64,000 nt of DNA from Eubacterium sp. (GTDB lineage Bacteria > Bacillota > Clostridia > Oscillospirales > Acutalibacteraceae). The notes under the pieces were generated by a model, which was not told the origin of the DNA, did no database searches, and worked only from the letters and a program-made list of their open reading frames with translations. The stretch lies in contig JAFUEH010000036.1 of assembly GCA_017463985.1 (NCBI GenBank), positions 1 through 64,000 on the forward strand, read 5' to 3'. This document shows, piece by piece, positions 46,680 through 54,824 of this stretch. Both the position numbers and the translations under genes were made by a program. How positions within the stretch are numbered: the stretch's first letter is position 1; each line of letters opens with the position of its first letter.

Positions 46680-47817
46680 CCTTTTCGCCCTCCTCCCAAT
46701 CGTAAGAGGCGTCGGAAATATGGTCCATTTCGTCTGAGAAGGTAGAATAGTCACCGAATTCGCCGGAGTATTCGCTGCGCTTCATGATATGAATTGCGTC
46801 CGGTTCAATGTACATCCCGATCTCCTGACCTACCTGCAGTCCTTCGCGCGTTGTCTGTATCATCCAAATAAAGCCGCCGACGTCAACCAGCACTTCAAAA
46901 TGAACGCCCTTGAACGTAACGCCGGTAATCGTACCGGTCAGGGCAGCTGAGGCGCCGACTTCAACGATCTGAATGTCCTCCGGACGTACCACGGCCTCTA
47001 CAAATTCGTTTTTCTCAAACCCCTTGTCAAGGCAGTCGAATTTTACGCCGCCGAAGGTCACGCGGTAATCATCCAGCATGATCGCGTCAACAATATTGGA
47101 CTCTCCGATAAAATCGGCCACGAAGGCGTTGACCGGTTCGTTATAAATATCCTCCGGTGTGCCGATCTGCTGGATTTTTCCCTTATCCATGACCACGACA
47201 GTGTCGCTCATTGAGAGCGCTTCTTCCTGATCGTGCGTTACATAAATAAAGGTAATGCCCAGCTCCTTTTGAATATTTTTCAGCTCGCGCTGCATATCCT
47301 TGCGCAGCTTTAAATCCAGCGCGCCGAGCGGCTCGTCAAGGAGTAATACGTGCGGATTGTTAGCCAGCGCGCGTGCAATCGCTACACGCTGCTGCTGTCC
47401 GCCGGATAAGGAGTCGATCGTACGTTTTTCAAAGCCCTTAAGATTGACCAGCTCCAGCATAGCGGCAACTGTTTTGCGCACCTCGTCCTTTGACTTTTTT
47501 TGCAGATTCGGGCCGAAGGCAATATTTTCATACACGTTTAAATGCGAAAAAAGAGCATAACGCTGAAAAATGGTGTTGACCTTGCGTTTGTGCGCAGGCA
47601 CATCATTAATTCTCTTGCCTTCAAAAATCACATCGCCGGCTTGCGGTTTTAAAAATCCCGCGATCGCTCTGAGCGTGGTGGTTTTGCCGCAGCCTGAAGG
47701 ACCGAGCAGCGTTATGAACTCTTTTTCGTTGATTGATAAATTCAGTTTGTCGAGCACGGTGTCATCGCCGTAGCTGACCGTAATGTCCCTTAAATCAATA
47801 ATAACCTTCTTTTCCAA
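46672..47817 (-). CDS. potA: Spermidine/putrescine ABC transporter ATPase
   Basis: 381-residue ATPase. Walker [10 protein letters not shown] is at 39-47, the signature is [15 protein letters not shown], Walker B is [11 protein letters not shown], and a C-terminal TOBE-like regulatory domain (about 250-350) is present, as in PotA. The tail (about 355-381) is acidic. It starts with TTG at 47817, with AAGGAAGTG about nine bases upstream; no ATG fits. A short leader ORF with a stronger ribosome site overlaps this start, so potA translation may depend on it. A promoter lies at 47958-47986. Confidence 0.93.
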   Translation of the reverse strand: MEKKVIIDLRDITVSYGDDTVLDKLNLSINEKEFITLLGPSGCGKTTTLRAIAGFLKPQAGDVIFEGKRINDVPAHKRKVNTIFQRYALFSHLNVYENIAFGPNLQKKSKDEVRKTVAAMLELVNLKGFEKRTIDSLSGGQQQRVAIARALANNPHVLLLDEPLGALDLKLRKDMQRELKNIQKELGITFIYVTHDQEEALSMSDTVVVMDKGKIQQIGTPEDIYNEPVNAFVADFIGESNIVDAIMLDDYRVTFGGVKFDCLDKGFEKNEFVEAVVRPEDIQIVEVGASAALTGTITGVTFKGVHFEVLVDVGGFIWMIQTTREGLQVGQEIGMYIEPDAIHIMKRSEYSGEFGDYSTFSDEMDHISDASYDWEEGEKDE

Positions 47818-47909
47818 TTATGCACTTCCTTTTTTGATACAGAGCAGGGCAGGTGATGTACACCAAAAAGAATAAGCCCTAACAGCACAATACACAGATG
47901 AGCTGTCAT
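47790..47909 (-). CDS. Candidate 39-codon leader ORF overlapping potA start
   Basis: On the minus strand, ATG at 47909 follows a strong GGGGAGGAG ribosome site with five-base spacing. The frame runs 39 codons with an apolar run ([12 protein letters not shown]) and a basic end, stopping at 47790-47792, 28 bases into potA in another frame. It lies in the leader between the pot promoter and potA, which itself uses a weak TTG start. It may be a regulatory leader peptide or simply chance; no homology is known. Confidence 0.4.
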   Translation of the reverse strand: MTAHLCIVLLGLILFGVHHLPCSVSKKEVHNWKRRLLLI

Positions 47910-47957
47910 TTGCTCCTCCCCGATTTACACGTGAAAAACATTCCCGTGTATGCTTTA

Positions 47958-47986
47958 AATATATATTTTTTGTGCAGTCCTGTCAA
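47958..47986 (-). promoter_or_regulatory. Sigma-A promoter of the pot operon
   Basis: On the minus strand, TTGACA (47981-47986) and TATATT (47958-47963) with 17 bp spacing. The leader to potA is about 135 nt. Confidence 0.75.
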
Positions 47987-48003
47987 TCGATTTTGTAAAA
48001 AAA

Positions 48004-48567
48004 TCAAAAAACTTTTTGTACCGGCTCTATTCCTTGATACGCTGCCTCTACCGTCGCCAGTAATTGAGTGAAATCACAGACCATGGAACGCGGCTTTGCT
48101 ACCGGATTATCCATCGTAAACGGGACGAAATAATAGCAGCGGTAATTCATCAATGTGCCGATATTTTTGGCGGAATTGGCAAGCGCGTCGTTGGTTGAAA
48201 CACCGATGACGACCGGCCTTGCATTACGCAAATGTGACTTTACCGCCATGGTGACGGCGGTGTCGGTGATGCCGAGCGCCAGCTTAGCCATCGTGTTAGA
48301 GGTGCACGGTGCTACACATAATACGTCAAAGTACTTTTTCGGACCGATCGGCTCTGCGTCCGTGATCGTGTGAATAATGCTGTGTCCGCAGCGCTCGGTC
48401 AGCTGTTTCCTGAAAAATGCAGCGGTGCCGAAGCGTGTGTCAGTGCTATAAGCGTTTTCGCTCATAATGGGATAAACGCTATGACCGGCGTCGACCAGCT
48501 GTTGAAGCGCCTCCAGACTCTGCTGAAACGTACAAAAGGAGCCTGTCAGCGCATACCCGATTTTCAT
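48004..48567 (-). CDS. dpaB: Dipicolinate synthase subunit B
   Basis: 187-residue flavoprotein-like subunit (SpoVFB) that works with DpaA to make dipicolinic acid, the calcium-chelating molecule of spore cores. Segments GYALTGSFCTF at the start, FDVLCVAPCTSNTMAKLA and RPVVIGVSTNDALANSAKNIG match the family. It overlaps dpaA by four bases. It acts in the mother cell during sporulation. Confidence 0.93.
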   Translation of the reverse strand: MKIGYALTGSFCTFQQSLEALQQLVDAGHSVYPIMSENAYSTDTRFGTAAFFRKQLTERCGHSIIHTITDAEPIGPKKYFDVLCVAPCTSNTMAKLALGITDTAVTMAVKSHLRNARPVVIGVSTNDALANSAKNIGTLMNYRCYYFVPFTMDNPVAKPRSMVCDFTQLLATVEAAYQGIEPVQKVF

Positions 48568-49277
48568 ACGAAAACCTCCTTGATCATCTCCTCTACGGCG
48601 CAGGCGACGGCTGCCCCTGCGCTTTTCGGAGAATATTTTGCCGGCAGACCTCTCGCCTCAATCAGTCGGATCTCATTGACGCGTGCAGCGTGTTTGTCAA
48701 CGCCGCCCGGAAACGAGGCTAAATCTATCAGTAAAGCACCTTCCCTAAGCTGTGATAGCTCCTCTGCATTGAACAAAGGGTGGGGGACAGTGTTAAAAAT
48801 AAAATCCTGCTCAAGCTGCGTCCTCAGCTCACTGAGCGGCACGGCTTTCGCTCCCTTGCAGGCTGCTTCCGTCAGCGCATGATTGCTGCGAGCGCAGACG
48901 GTGATCGCTCTCGTAAGCGGTGAAAGATAGCGCTGCAAAGCCTTGGCGATTCTTCCGTAACCGGTGATCAATACTGATGCATTGATCAAGCTGCGTTCAC
49001 TTTCGCAGACAGCCAGTGCAACGGCGCTTTCCGCTGTTATATAGGCGTTTTCCAGCGCAAAGCTTTCATGTTTTGTATAATCAAAAACGTTATCGGCACG
49101 CACATTGCCGGCAAAAACCGGCAACCCATTCGTCAGCAGTCCCTTATCAGGGTTAACGCCAAGCAGTATAAAGTCTGCGTTCTCACGTTTTTCTACACGG
49201 ATGAAGCCATCTTCCTCTAAACGGGCGGCGGCGTAGCGAATTCTGTTGTCCGTTAAATCAGGCGTTAAAAATTTCAT
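48564..49277 (-). CDS. dpaA: Dipicolinate synthase subunit A
   Basis: 237-residue Rossmann-type subunit (SpoVFA). The nucleotide loop is VLITGYGRIAKAL, followed by a domain with SLASFPGG-like LIDLASFPGGVD and LPAKYSPKSAGA. It is clearly shorter than the roughly 297 residues of the B. subtilis protein, mainly in the N-terminal domain. The start MKFLTPD has GGAGG eight bases upstream; a longer frame is unlikely. A sigma-K-like promoter may lie upstream at 49320-49349. With dpaB it shows that the organism forms spores. Confidence 0.9.
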   Translation of the reverse strand: MKFLTPDLTDNRIRYAAARLEEDGFIRVEKRENADFILLGVNPDKGLLTNGLPVFAGNVRADNVFDYTKHESFALENAYITAESAVALAVCESERSLINASVLITGYGRIAKALQRYLSPLTRAITVCARSNHALTEAACKGAKAVPLSELRTQLEQDFIFNTVPHPLFNAEELSQLREGALLIDLASFPGGVDKHAARVNEIRLIEARGLPAKYSPKSAGAAVACAVEEMIKEVFV

Positions 49278-49319
49278 GCATAGAACCTCCGAAAATAAGA
49301 CGATAAACTCTGCCTTCTT

Positions 49320-49349
49320 CATTTTATGAAATAAATGAAAATAGGTGTT
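49320..49349 (-). promoter_or_regulatory. Possible sigma-K-type promoter of dpaAB
   Basis: On the minus strand, an ACAC-type -35 (about 49345-49349) and CATAAAATG (49320-49328) at about 16 bp resemble the mother-cell sigma-K pattern (AC then CATAnnnTA), which drives this operon in B. subtilis. One conserved base of the -10 is off. Confidence 0.35.
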
Positions 49350-49415
49350 TATTTTTGCGACAGTTTGATGTATAATATATTGAATTAGATTACCTATTTA
49401 TAGGGAGGACAACTC

Positions 49416-50801
49416 TTGAAAAATATTGATACGATGCTGAAAAAAGCAAAAAAAATTCATTTTATCGGTATTGGCGGCTCCGGTATGTGTCCGATCGCGG
49501 AGATCATGCTGTCGCTCGGCTATACCGTATCCGGCTCGGATAATAACGATACCGAAACCTTCCGCCGTATCGAAAGGGACGGTGCGCAGGTCTTTCTCGG
49601 TCAGATAAAGGAAAATATTGCTGACGATGTCGATATGGTGATTTATACTAACGCAATTCTGGCCGGTAACGAGGAGCTGGCTTATGCCAAGGCTAATTTC
49701 CCAACCTACGAAAGAGCGGAGGCGCTCGGCGCGCTGAGCCGTATGTATACGAACTGTATCGGCATAAGCGGTACCCACGGTAAAACGACGACCACCTCTA
49801 TGACAACGCAGATCCTGATGGAGGCCGGTATGGATCCGTCTGCAGTAATTGGCGGTAGATTGCCGGCAATAGACGCTTACGGCCGGTACGGGAGCAGCGA
49901 AAATTTTGTTTGTGAGAGCTGTGAATTTAATAATACTTTCCTCCAGATGACGCCTGATATCGCTGTGATCCTTAATATTGACGAGGATCATCTGGATTTC
50001 TTCGGAAACCTTGACGGTATCAAAAAAGCCTTCCACCGTTTTGCCGAGCTGACAACAAGGATCATTATCTATAACGGAGACGATCAAAATACCGTTGATA
50101 CGCTCCGTGATATTGAAGGTAAGCGAATGATCTCCGTCGGCACTGCACCGCACAACGAGTGGACGGCGCAGCATATTCAGCTTTCCGGAGGATTCCACAG
50201 TGAATACGACGTGTATCATAAGGAGGAACTGATTGCACACGTTGAGCTTTCCGTTCCCGGTGCGCACAATATCCTTAATTCTCTTTGCGCTTTTGTGGCG
50301 GCTTATGTCAGCGGCGCTGAGGTTAACAAGATCTGCCGCGGTCTGAAGGCTTTCGGCGGCGCTGCCCGTCGTTTTGAGCTGCTCGGCACTTACGCCGGCG
50401 TAACCTTTGCCGACGATTATGCTCACCATCCGGCTGAGATCAAGGTGACGCTGGAGGCAGCCATGAAAATGGGTTATCGTCGTGTATGGGCGGTGCACCA
50501 GCCGTTCACTTATTCCCGTACCTCGTTACTTTTAGATGATTTTGCCGAGGTGCTCCGTATTGCCGATCGTTGCGTCATCAGCGAAATTATGGGATCACGT
50601 GAGGTGAATACGATCGGGATCAAGGCAACGGATTTGAGCGAAAAAATTCCCGGCGCTGTCCAGCTCGACAGCTTTGAAGAAATTTGCGACTATGTTTGCG
50701 CTAATGCAGAGGAGGGCGATTTGGTGATCACGCTCGGTTGCGGCGACGTTTATAAAGTGGCGCGCATGATGTGCACTAAAATGAAGGAGAAGGAAGCATA
50801 A
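49416..50801 (+). CDS. murC: UDP-N-acetylmuramate-L-alanine ligase
   Basis: 461-residue ATP-dependent Mur ligase that adds L-Ala to UDP-MurNAc in the cytoplasm. It has the N-terminal UDP-binding loop HFIGIGGSGMCPIAEI, the ATP loop SGTHGKTTTTS (118-128), and DDYAHHPAEI in the C-terminal domain. It starts with TTG 49416, supported by GGGAGG. A TATAAT at 49371-49376 with a weak -35 lies upstream. It is divergent from dpaAB. The CYTH protein gene follows after one base, so the two are in one transcript. Confidence 0.95.
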   Translation: MKNIDTMLKKAKKIHFIGIGGSGMCPIAEIMLSLGYTVSGSDNNDTETFRRIERDGAQVFLGQIKENIADDVDMVIYTNAILAGNEELAYAKANFPTYERAEALGALSRMYTNCIGISGTHGKTTTTSMTTQILMEAGMDPSAVIGGRLPAIDAYGRYGSSENFVCESCEFNNTFLQMTPDIAVILNIDEDHLDFFGNLDGIKKAFHRFAELTTRIIIYNGDDQNTVDTLRDIEGKRMISVGTAPHNEWTAQHIQLSGGFHSEYDVYHKEELIAHVELSVPGAHNILNSLCAFVAAYVSGAEVNKICRGLKAFGGAARRFELLGTYAGVTFADDYAHHPAEIKVTLEAAMKMGYRRVWAVHQPFTYSRTSLLLDDFAEVLRIADRCVISEIMGSREVNTIGIKATDLSEKIPGAVQLDSFEEICDYVCANAEEGDLVITLGCGDVYKVARMMCTKMKEKEA

Positions 50802-50802
50802 T

Positions 50803-51543
50803 ATGAAAATTGCTTTGATTTCCGACAAGCTTCCGCAGTTACCTGCGGAGCTGACTGAAAAAAAGGATATGACTTTTTCGCTGTTTCATTCCGAGAAGGC
50901 AGTCACGCCGACGGATTGGTTTGAATATGAAGCTGCGTACTTGCTGGAACCGTACGGTGAGGCTGCTGTGCGTAACTGGACAGGCCATCCGCATCTTCGT
51001 GCTGTTGCCGATATGGAGGCGCTCGCTGTTGAGCTGCAGGCTTTGACGGCGGATGTGGAATGTGAACGCAAATTTTTAGTGGAATATCCCGATCTTCAGG
51101 CGCTCGAAAAATATCATCCTTACCGTTCAAAGATCGAACAGATCTATTTGGTAAATCCAAACGCTACGCACCGTCTGCGCAAGCGCACGGCCGACGGCGT
51201 TACGGCGTATATTGAAACTATTAAAATCCGTCAAACCTCGCTGAAATGTACTGAGCTGGAGCGAACGCTGACGAAGGCAGAATATGAGGAGCTGCTGCCC
51301 TTGACAGACCCTGCCAAGCATCCGGTCGTCAAGGATCGTTATTGCTTCCTGTATCAGGGACAGTATTTTGAGCTGGATGTCTTTTCATTTTGGAAGGACA
51401 GGGCAGTCGTTGAGCTTGAACTGAGTAATGAAAATGCGCAGATCACACTACCTCCGGAACTGACGCTGCTCAAAGAGGTAACTGACGACGTGAGATATAA
51501 GAATAACTATATGGCCGGTGCAGACAGCTATGATTATTATTAA
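50803..51543 (+). CDS. CYTH-domain protein with extra N-terminal domain
   Basis: 246 residues. The C-terminal part (about 84-220) is a CYTH/triphosphate tunnel domain: the ExExK motif is ECERK (E86, E88, K90), followed by LRKR, ETIK, ELERTL and a late VVELELS. Such proteins bind triphosphates and may act as inorganic tripolyphosphatase. Residues 1-80 form a separate small domain (about MKIALISDKLPQLPAEL onward) without recognised family. The gene lies one base after murC and is overlapped by the FliB-like gene. The ATG is preceded by AAGGAGAAGG. Confidence 0.8.
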   Translation: MKIALISDKLPQLPAELTEKKDMTFSLFHSEKAVTPTDWFEYEAAYLLEPYGEAAVRNWTGHPHLRAVADMEALAVELQALTADVECERKFLVEYPDLQALEKYHPYRSKIEQIYLVNPNATHRLRKRTADGVTAYIETIKIRQTSLKCTELERTLTKAEYEELLPLTDPAKHPVVKDRYCFLYQGQYFELDVFSFWKDRAVVELELSNENAQITLPPELTLLKEVTDDVRYKNNYMAGADSYDYY

Positions 51544-52516
51544 ACCATCTTATTACAAGGAGTTTCAGTGCATTGCCGGCGACTGTCCCGATTCCTGCTG
51601 TCAGGGCTGGGAGGTCGACGCCGACGATGCGTCTCTGCAATATTATCGAACGCTGGATGAGTCGCTCGAAATTCGCCAGCGTATTGACCGTGTGCTGGAC
51701 CGAGATGAGTTCGGTAATACGATCTTCACCTTGGCGGCCAAAAAGCGCTGCCCTTTTCTCAATCAAGAAAACCTGTGCGATATGCATATCGCGATCGGCG
51801 GCGAGCATACGCCTTATACGTGCCGTACTTTTCCGCGCTTTATTTATGATTTTGGCGGTACGCGAGAGATCGGCTTGTCGTTTTCCTGTCCGGTTGCAGC
51901 AAAACTGATCTACCACTATCAGGGACATCTTACGTTTGAAAAAGAATTGAATAACGATCTGCCGACGCTGAACGATATTGACGGATTGACTTACATAAAG
52001 CTGAAAAATGCGCGCGACAAGGCGATTGCTCTGATGCAACAGGATAGTGAAGGCATTGCTGCCAGGCTCTCGGCGCTGCTGCGCTTGGCAGTTGATTTAC
52101 AGGAAGAATTGGATAGTGATTACACCGAAGGCGGAGACAGCATTGCCTTTTTGGATGTTTTCCGGAATCCTGAGCTGATTAATCCGGAATGGCGCGAACG
52201 CGTCGATCACTGTGCGGTGAAAGCCGTTGCTGACAATAGCGCTAACGAACAGATCGCTGTCTATTTTCTCTACAAATACTTTTTGCAGGCGGTGTATGAC
52301 CGCGATGTACTGTCTAAGGTAAAAATGGCCGTGCTCGGCGTGCTTATCAATACTTATTTTGGCGAGGACGACTGGACAATGCACCTTTGGTCAAAGGAGA
52401 CGGAACATTCGCAGTACAATATGGACCGTTATCAGCGGCTGCTTAAAAGCGCCGACTGCCTTTCTGCTGCTGCGCTCGAGGATCGGCTCCGTTTTGACAA
52501 TACCATGATTATTTGA
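51530..52516 (+). CDS. FliB-like lysine-N-methylase family protein
   Basis: 328-residue protein of the flagellin lysine-N-methylase (FliB) family. The N-terminal Cys pattern CIAGDCPDSCC (C14, C19, C23, C24) with the later CPF...LCDMH and TPYTCRTFPR gives the multi-Cys Fe-S binding signature. In Salmonella, FliB methylates flagellin lysines; many Clostridia carry it without flagellar genes nearby, and no flagellar gene is seen here. The start ATG 51530 overlaps the CYTH stop, and GTG 51518 is an alternative. Neither has a good ribosome site. Confidence 0.8.
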   Translation: MIIIKPSYYKEFQCIAGDCPDSCCQGWEVDADDASLQYYRTLDESLEIRQRIDRVLDRDEFGNTIFTLAAKKRCPFLNQENLCDMHIAIGGEHTPYTCRTFPRFIYDFGGTREIGLSFSCPVAAKLIYHYQGHLTFEKELNNDLPTLNDIDGLTYIKLKNARDKAIALMQQDSEGIAARLSALLRLAVDLQEELDSDYTEGGDSIAFLDVFRNPELINPEWRERVDHCAVKAVADNSANEQIAVYFLYKYFLQAVYDRDVLSKVKMAVLGVLINTYFGEDDWTMHLWSKETEHSQYNMDRYQRLLKSADCLSAAALEDRLRFDNTMII

Positions 52517-52538
52517 TACAGTAGATATTAATGTTTTT

Positions 52539-52568
52539 GCAGGAGGGAACCTCCTGCTTTTTTTTTGA
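52539..52568 (+). terminator. Terminator after the murC operon
   Basis: GCAGGAGG (52539-52546) pairs with CCTCCTGC (52550-52557) around GAA, then nine Ts. Confidence 0.9.
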
Positions 52569-52576
52569 AAAAGGTA

Positions 52577-52604
52577 TTGACAAACTGCAAAAATTGCGTA
52601 TAAT
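52577..52604 (+). promoter_or_regulatory. Sigma-A promoter of the glutathione peroxidase gene
   Basis: TTGACA (52577-52582) and TATAAT (52599-52604), 16 bp apart. The operator described next overlaps the -10. Confidence 0.75.
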
Positions 52605-52628
52605 TAAATTGCACACAATTAAATATGC
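52599..52628 (+). promoter_or_regulatory. Candidate OhrR/MarR-type operator
   Basis: The segment contains AATTAAATTG and CAATTAAAT around a short CACA centre, a double copy of the AATTAAATTG-type motif. It matches, from memory, the A/T-rich inverted-repeat operator of B. subtilis ohrA at roughly 24 of 30 positions. It overlaps the -10 and the expected start of transcription, a good place for a peroxide-sensitive repressor. No ohrR gene lies in the window. Confidence 0.5.
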
Positions 52629-52642
52629 AGGAGGTAATTACA

Positions 52643-53188
52643 ATGAGCATTTACGATTATTCTGTTCCGATGGCAAAGGACGGCGGAGAGCTTTCTCTGC
52701 GCGATTATGAAGGTAAGGTCATAATTGTTGTGAACACTGCGACAGGCTGCGGCTTTACCCCTCATTACAAGGATTTAGAGGCGATCTATGAAACATATCA
52801 TGATCAGGGACTGGAGATCATTGATGTTCCTTGTAACCAGTTCAACGGTCAAACGCCCGGTACAGACGATGAGATCCACGAATTCTGTACCTTAAAGTAT
52901 CATACGCAATTTCCGCAGATGAAAAAGAGCGATGTTAACGGTGAGAATGCATTACCGCTGTTTGAATACCTGAAATCACAGAAGGGCTTTGAGGGCTTCG
53001 GTCACGGTCCAGTTGCTATTGCGATGAACCAGATGTGTAAAAAAGCGGATAAGAATTTTAAAAATTCACCGGATATTAAGTGGAATTTCACGAAGTTTGT
53101 GATTGACCGCGAGGGGAATGTCGTGGCTCGCTTTGAACCGACAGCAGCCATGAAAAGCGTGGAAGCCTGCGTTGAAAAGCTGATCTGA
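52643..53188 (+). CDS. Glutathione peroxidase-family thiol peroxidase
   Basis: 181-residue GPx-family protein that reduces organic and hydrogen peroxides, in bacteria usually with thioredoxin as the reductant. The peroxidatic Cys is C36 in NTATGCGF; VPCNQFNGQ and WNFTKFVID complete the active-site signature. The start MSIYDYS has GGAGG eight bases upstream. It has its own promoter and operator-like region, and a strong terminator follows. Confidence 0.92.
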   Translation: MSIYDYSVPMAKDGGELSLRDYEGKVIIVVNTATGCGFTPHYKDLEAIYETYHDQGLEIIDVPCNQFNGQTPGTDDEIHEFCTLKYHTQFPQMKKSDVNGENALPLFEYLKSQKGFEGFGHGPVAIAMNQMCKKADKNFKNSPDIKWNFTKFVIDREGNVVARFEPTAAMKSVEACVEKLI

Positions 53189-53214
53189 CAAACACCGACG
53201 AGGCATTGAGTGAT

Positions 53215-53250
53215 AGCTGTTTACAGAAATCCTGTAAACAGCTTTTTTTT
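53215..53250 (+). terminator. Terminator after the glutathione peroxidase gene
   Basis: AGCTGTTTACAG (53215-53226) pairs with CTGTAAACAGCT (53232-53243), followed by eight Ts. Confidence 0.92.
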
Positions 53251-53251
53251 A

Positions 53252-53280
53252 TTGACTTATTTTAATTAATATATTATAAT
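53252..53280 (+). promoter_or_regulatory. Strong promoter of the exopolysaccharide cluster
   Basis: TTGACT (53252-53257) and TATAAT (53275-53280) separated by 17 bp. The leader to the first gene is about 70 nt, with no clear riboswitch or attenuator. Confidence 0.75.
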
Positions 53281-53358
53281 AGAGTGACTGCGAGTGTTTG
53301 TGTTACAATTTGTTTTACAAAAAATCGTAAATGTCAATTTGATGTAGGAATGAAACGG

Positions 53359-54006
53359 ATGTATAAAAAATTCTTCAAAAGATTTTTTGATTTTGTTCTC
53401 AGCCTCCTGGCGCTGATCTGTCTTTCGCCGTTGCTGTTGTTACTGGCGCTGGCTGTAAAGCTGGACAGCAAGGGTCCTGTTTTCTTTCGGCAGGAGCGCG
53501 TCGGGAAGGATGAAAAGATATTTAAGATATATAAGTTCCGCTCTATGTGCGTCGGCGCAGAGCAGCAGGGGACCGGCCAGTATTCTTTTGCCGGCGATCC
53601 GCGCGTCACGCGCGTCGGCAAGCTGATCCGTGCCACAAGCTTAGATGAGCTGCCTCAGTTGATCAATATTCTGAAGGGTGAGATGAGCTTTGTCGGTCCG
53701 CGGCCGCCGTTGACGTATCACCCATGGCCGCTGGAGGATTATACGCCGCAGCAGCGTCGGATGTTTGAGGTTCGCCCCGGTATTTCCGGTTGGGCGCAGG
53801 TAAACGGGCGTAAAGAAGTGGAGTGGCATGAGCGTATCCGTCTGAACGTGTGGTATGTTGATCATTGCTCACTGCTCTTAGATATAAAAATAATTTTCAA
53901 AACGTTGTTTAAGGTCTTAAGAAACGAGGACAATTTAAATCACGGTGTAACAGTGGTCGGCGGTGCTGCCGATGAGGTTACCGAGGAAGAAAGTGTAAAC
54001 GTTTAA
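53359..54006 (+). CDS. Priming sugar transferase (undecaprenyl-phosphate)
   Basis: 215-residue bacterial sugar transferase (PF02397 type) that puts the first sugar-phosphate on undecaprenyl phosphate to start exopolysaccharide repeat units. One N-terminal TM (about 10-32) is followed by the cytosolic catalytic domain: YKFRSMC, DELPQLINILKGEMSFVGPRP and PGISGWAQVNGR. The start at MYKKFF is preferred because AGGA lies nine bases upstream; ATG 53350 is possible. It is the first gene of the cluster and ends with TAATG overlapping the next gene. Confidence 0.93.
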   Translation: MYKKFFKRFFDFVLSLLALICLSPLLLLLALAVKLDSKGPVFFRQERVGKDEKIFKIYKFRSMCVGAEQQGTGQYSFAGDPRVTRVGKLIRATSLDELPQLINILKGEMSFVGPRPPLTYHPWPLEDYTPQQRRMFEVRPGISGWAQVNGRKEVEWHERIRLNVWYVDHCSLLLDIKIIFKTLFKVLRNEDNLNHGVTVVGGAADEVTEEESVNV

Positions 54007-54824
54007 TGCTGAAGCTGTTCTACATAACAAAGGATCCTGCTGTTGCAGTGATTGCGCAGAATGCTGGTGTTGACAGAATTTTTGCCGACATGGAATATAT
54101 TGGCAAGGAAAAACGCCAACCGCTGATGGATACGGTGAAAAATCATCACACAGTAGAGGATGTGCGGCGGCTGCGCTCTGTGATCGATAAGGCGGAGCTG
54201 CTGGTTAGGGTGAATCCAATCCACGAGGGTTCTTCTCAGGAGATCGAAGCGGTGCTCGATGCCGGTGCTGATGTGATCATGCTGCCGATGTGGCGGTCAG
54301 TCGAGGAGGTTGCTGCCTTCCTGCGCTTTGTCAACGGAAGGGCGAAAACCTTGCTGCTGCTGGAAACGGAGGAGGCGCGCTGCTGTCTTGACAGTGTGCT
54401 GGCGCTGAACGGTATTGATGAGATCCATATCGGCCTGAACGATCTCCATCTTAGTCAAGGCAAAAAGAATATGTTTGAACTGCTGGTAGACGGCGTTGTC
54501 GACGAAATTGCCGCAAAGATTAAAGAAAGAAGTATTCCGTTTGGTATCGGCGGCGTCGGTGCTGTCGGCAAGAAGTTGGCTATTCCGGCAGAGAATGTCC
54601 TTGCCGAGCATTATCGGCTTGGTTCCTCGATGGCGATTTTGGCCAGAGCCTTCTGCAATACGGAGTTGCTTCAGGACTATGACGAGATCAAGCGGGTGTT
54701 TGAAAAGGGATTACGGGACATTCGTGCGTACGAGTCGATGCTGGCAGAACAGGACACAGTCTTTTTTGAGCGGATGCACGGCGATCTTTCAGCGCGGATT
54801 CACCGCATAACGGAGGAAATATGA
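54006..54824 (+). CDS. HpcH/HpaI-type aldolase (citrate lyase family)
   Basis: 272 residues. The barrel enzyme signature is present: early FADMEYIGK, LVRVNPIHEG, ADVIMLPMWRS, LLLLETEEA with a metal Glu, and GLNDLHLSQGK with the Asp. These enzymes make or split pyruvate- or oxaloacetate-linked keto acids. Inside a polysaccharide cluster it may supply a keto-acid-derived sugar or modification; this is inference. It overlaps the sugar transferase by one base and the next gene by four (ATGA), so it is fully embedded in the operon. Confidence 0.85.
   Translation: MLKLFYITKDPAVAVIAQNAGVDRIFADMEYIGKEKRQPLMDTVKNHHTVEDVRRLRSVIDKAELLVRVNPIHEGSSQEIEAVLDAGADVIMLPMWRSVEEVAAFLRFVNGRAKTLLLLETEEARCCLDSVLALNGIDEIHIGLNDLHLSQGKKNMFELLVDGVVDEIAAKIKERSIPFGIGGVGAVGKKLAIPAENVLAEHYRLGSSMAILARAFCNTELLQDYDEIKRVFEKGLRDIRAYESMLAEQDTVFFERMHGDLSARIHRITEEI

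Noticed and set aside
51530..52516. FliB-like protein as evidence for flagella
   Set aside because: No flagellar gene is present in the window, and the family occurs widely in Clostridia without such genes nearby.
53281..53358. Riboswitch or attenuator in the exopolysaccharide leader
   Set aside because: The leader is only about 70 bases and shows no recognised motif or strong terminator stem before the first gene.
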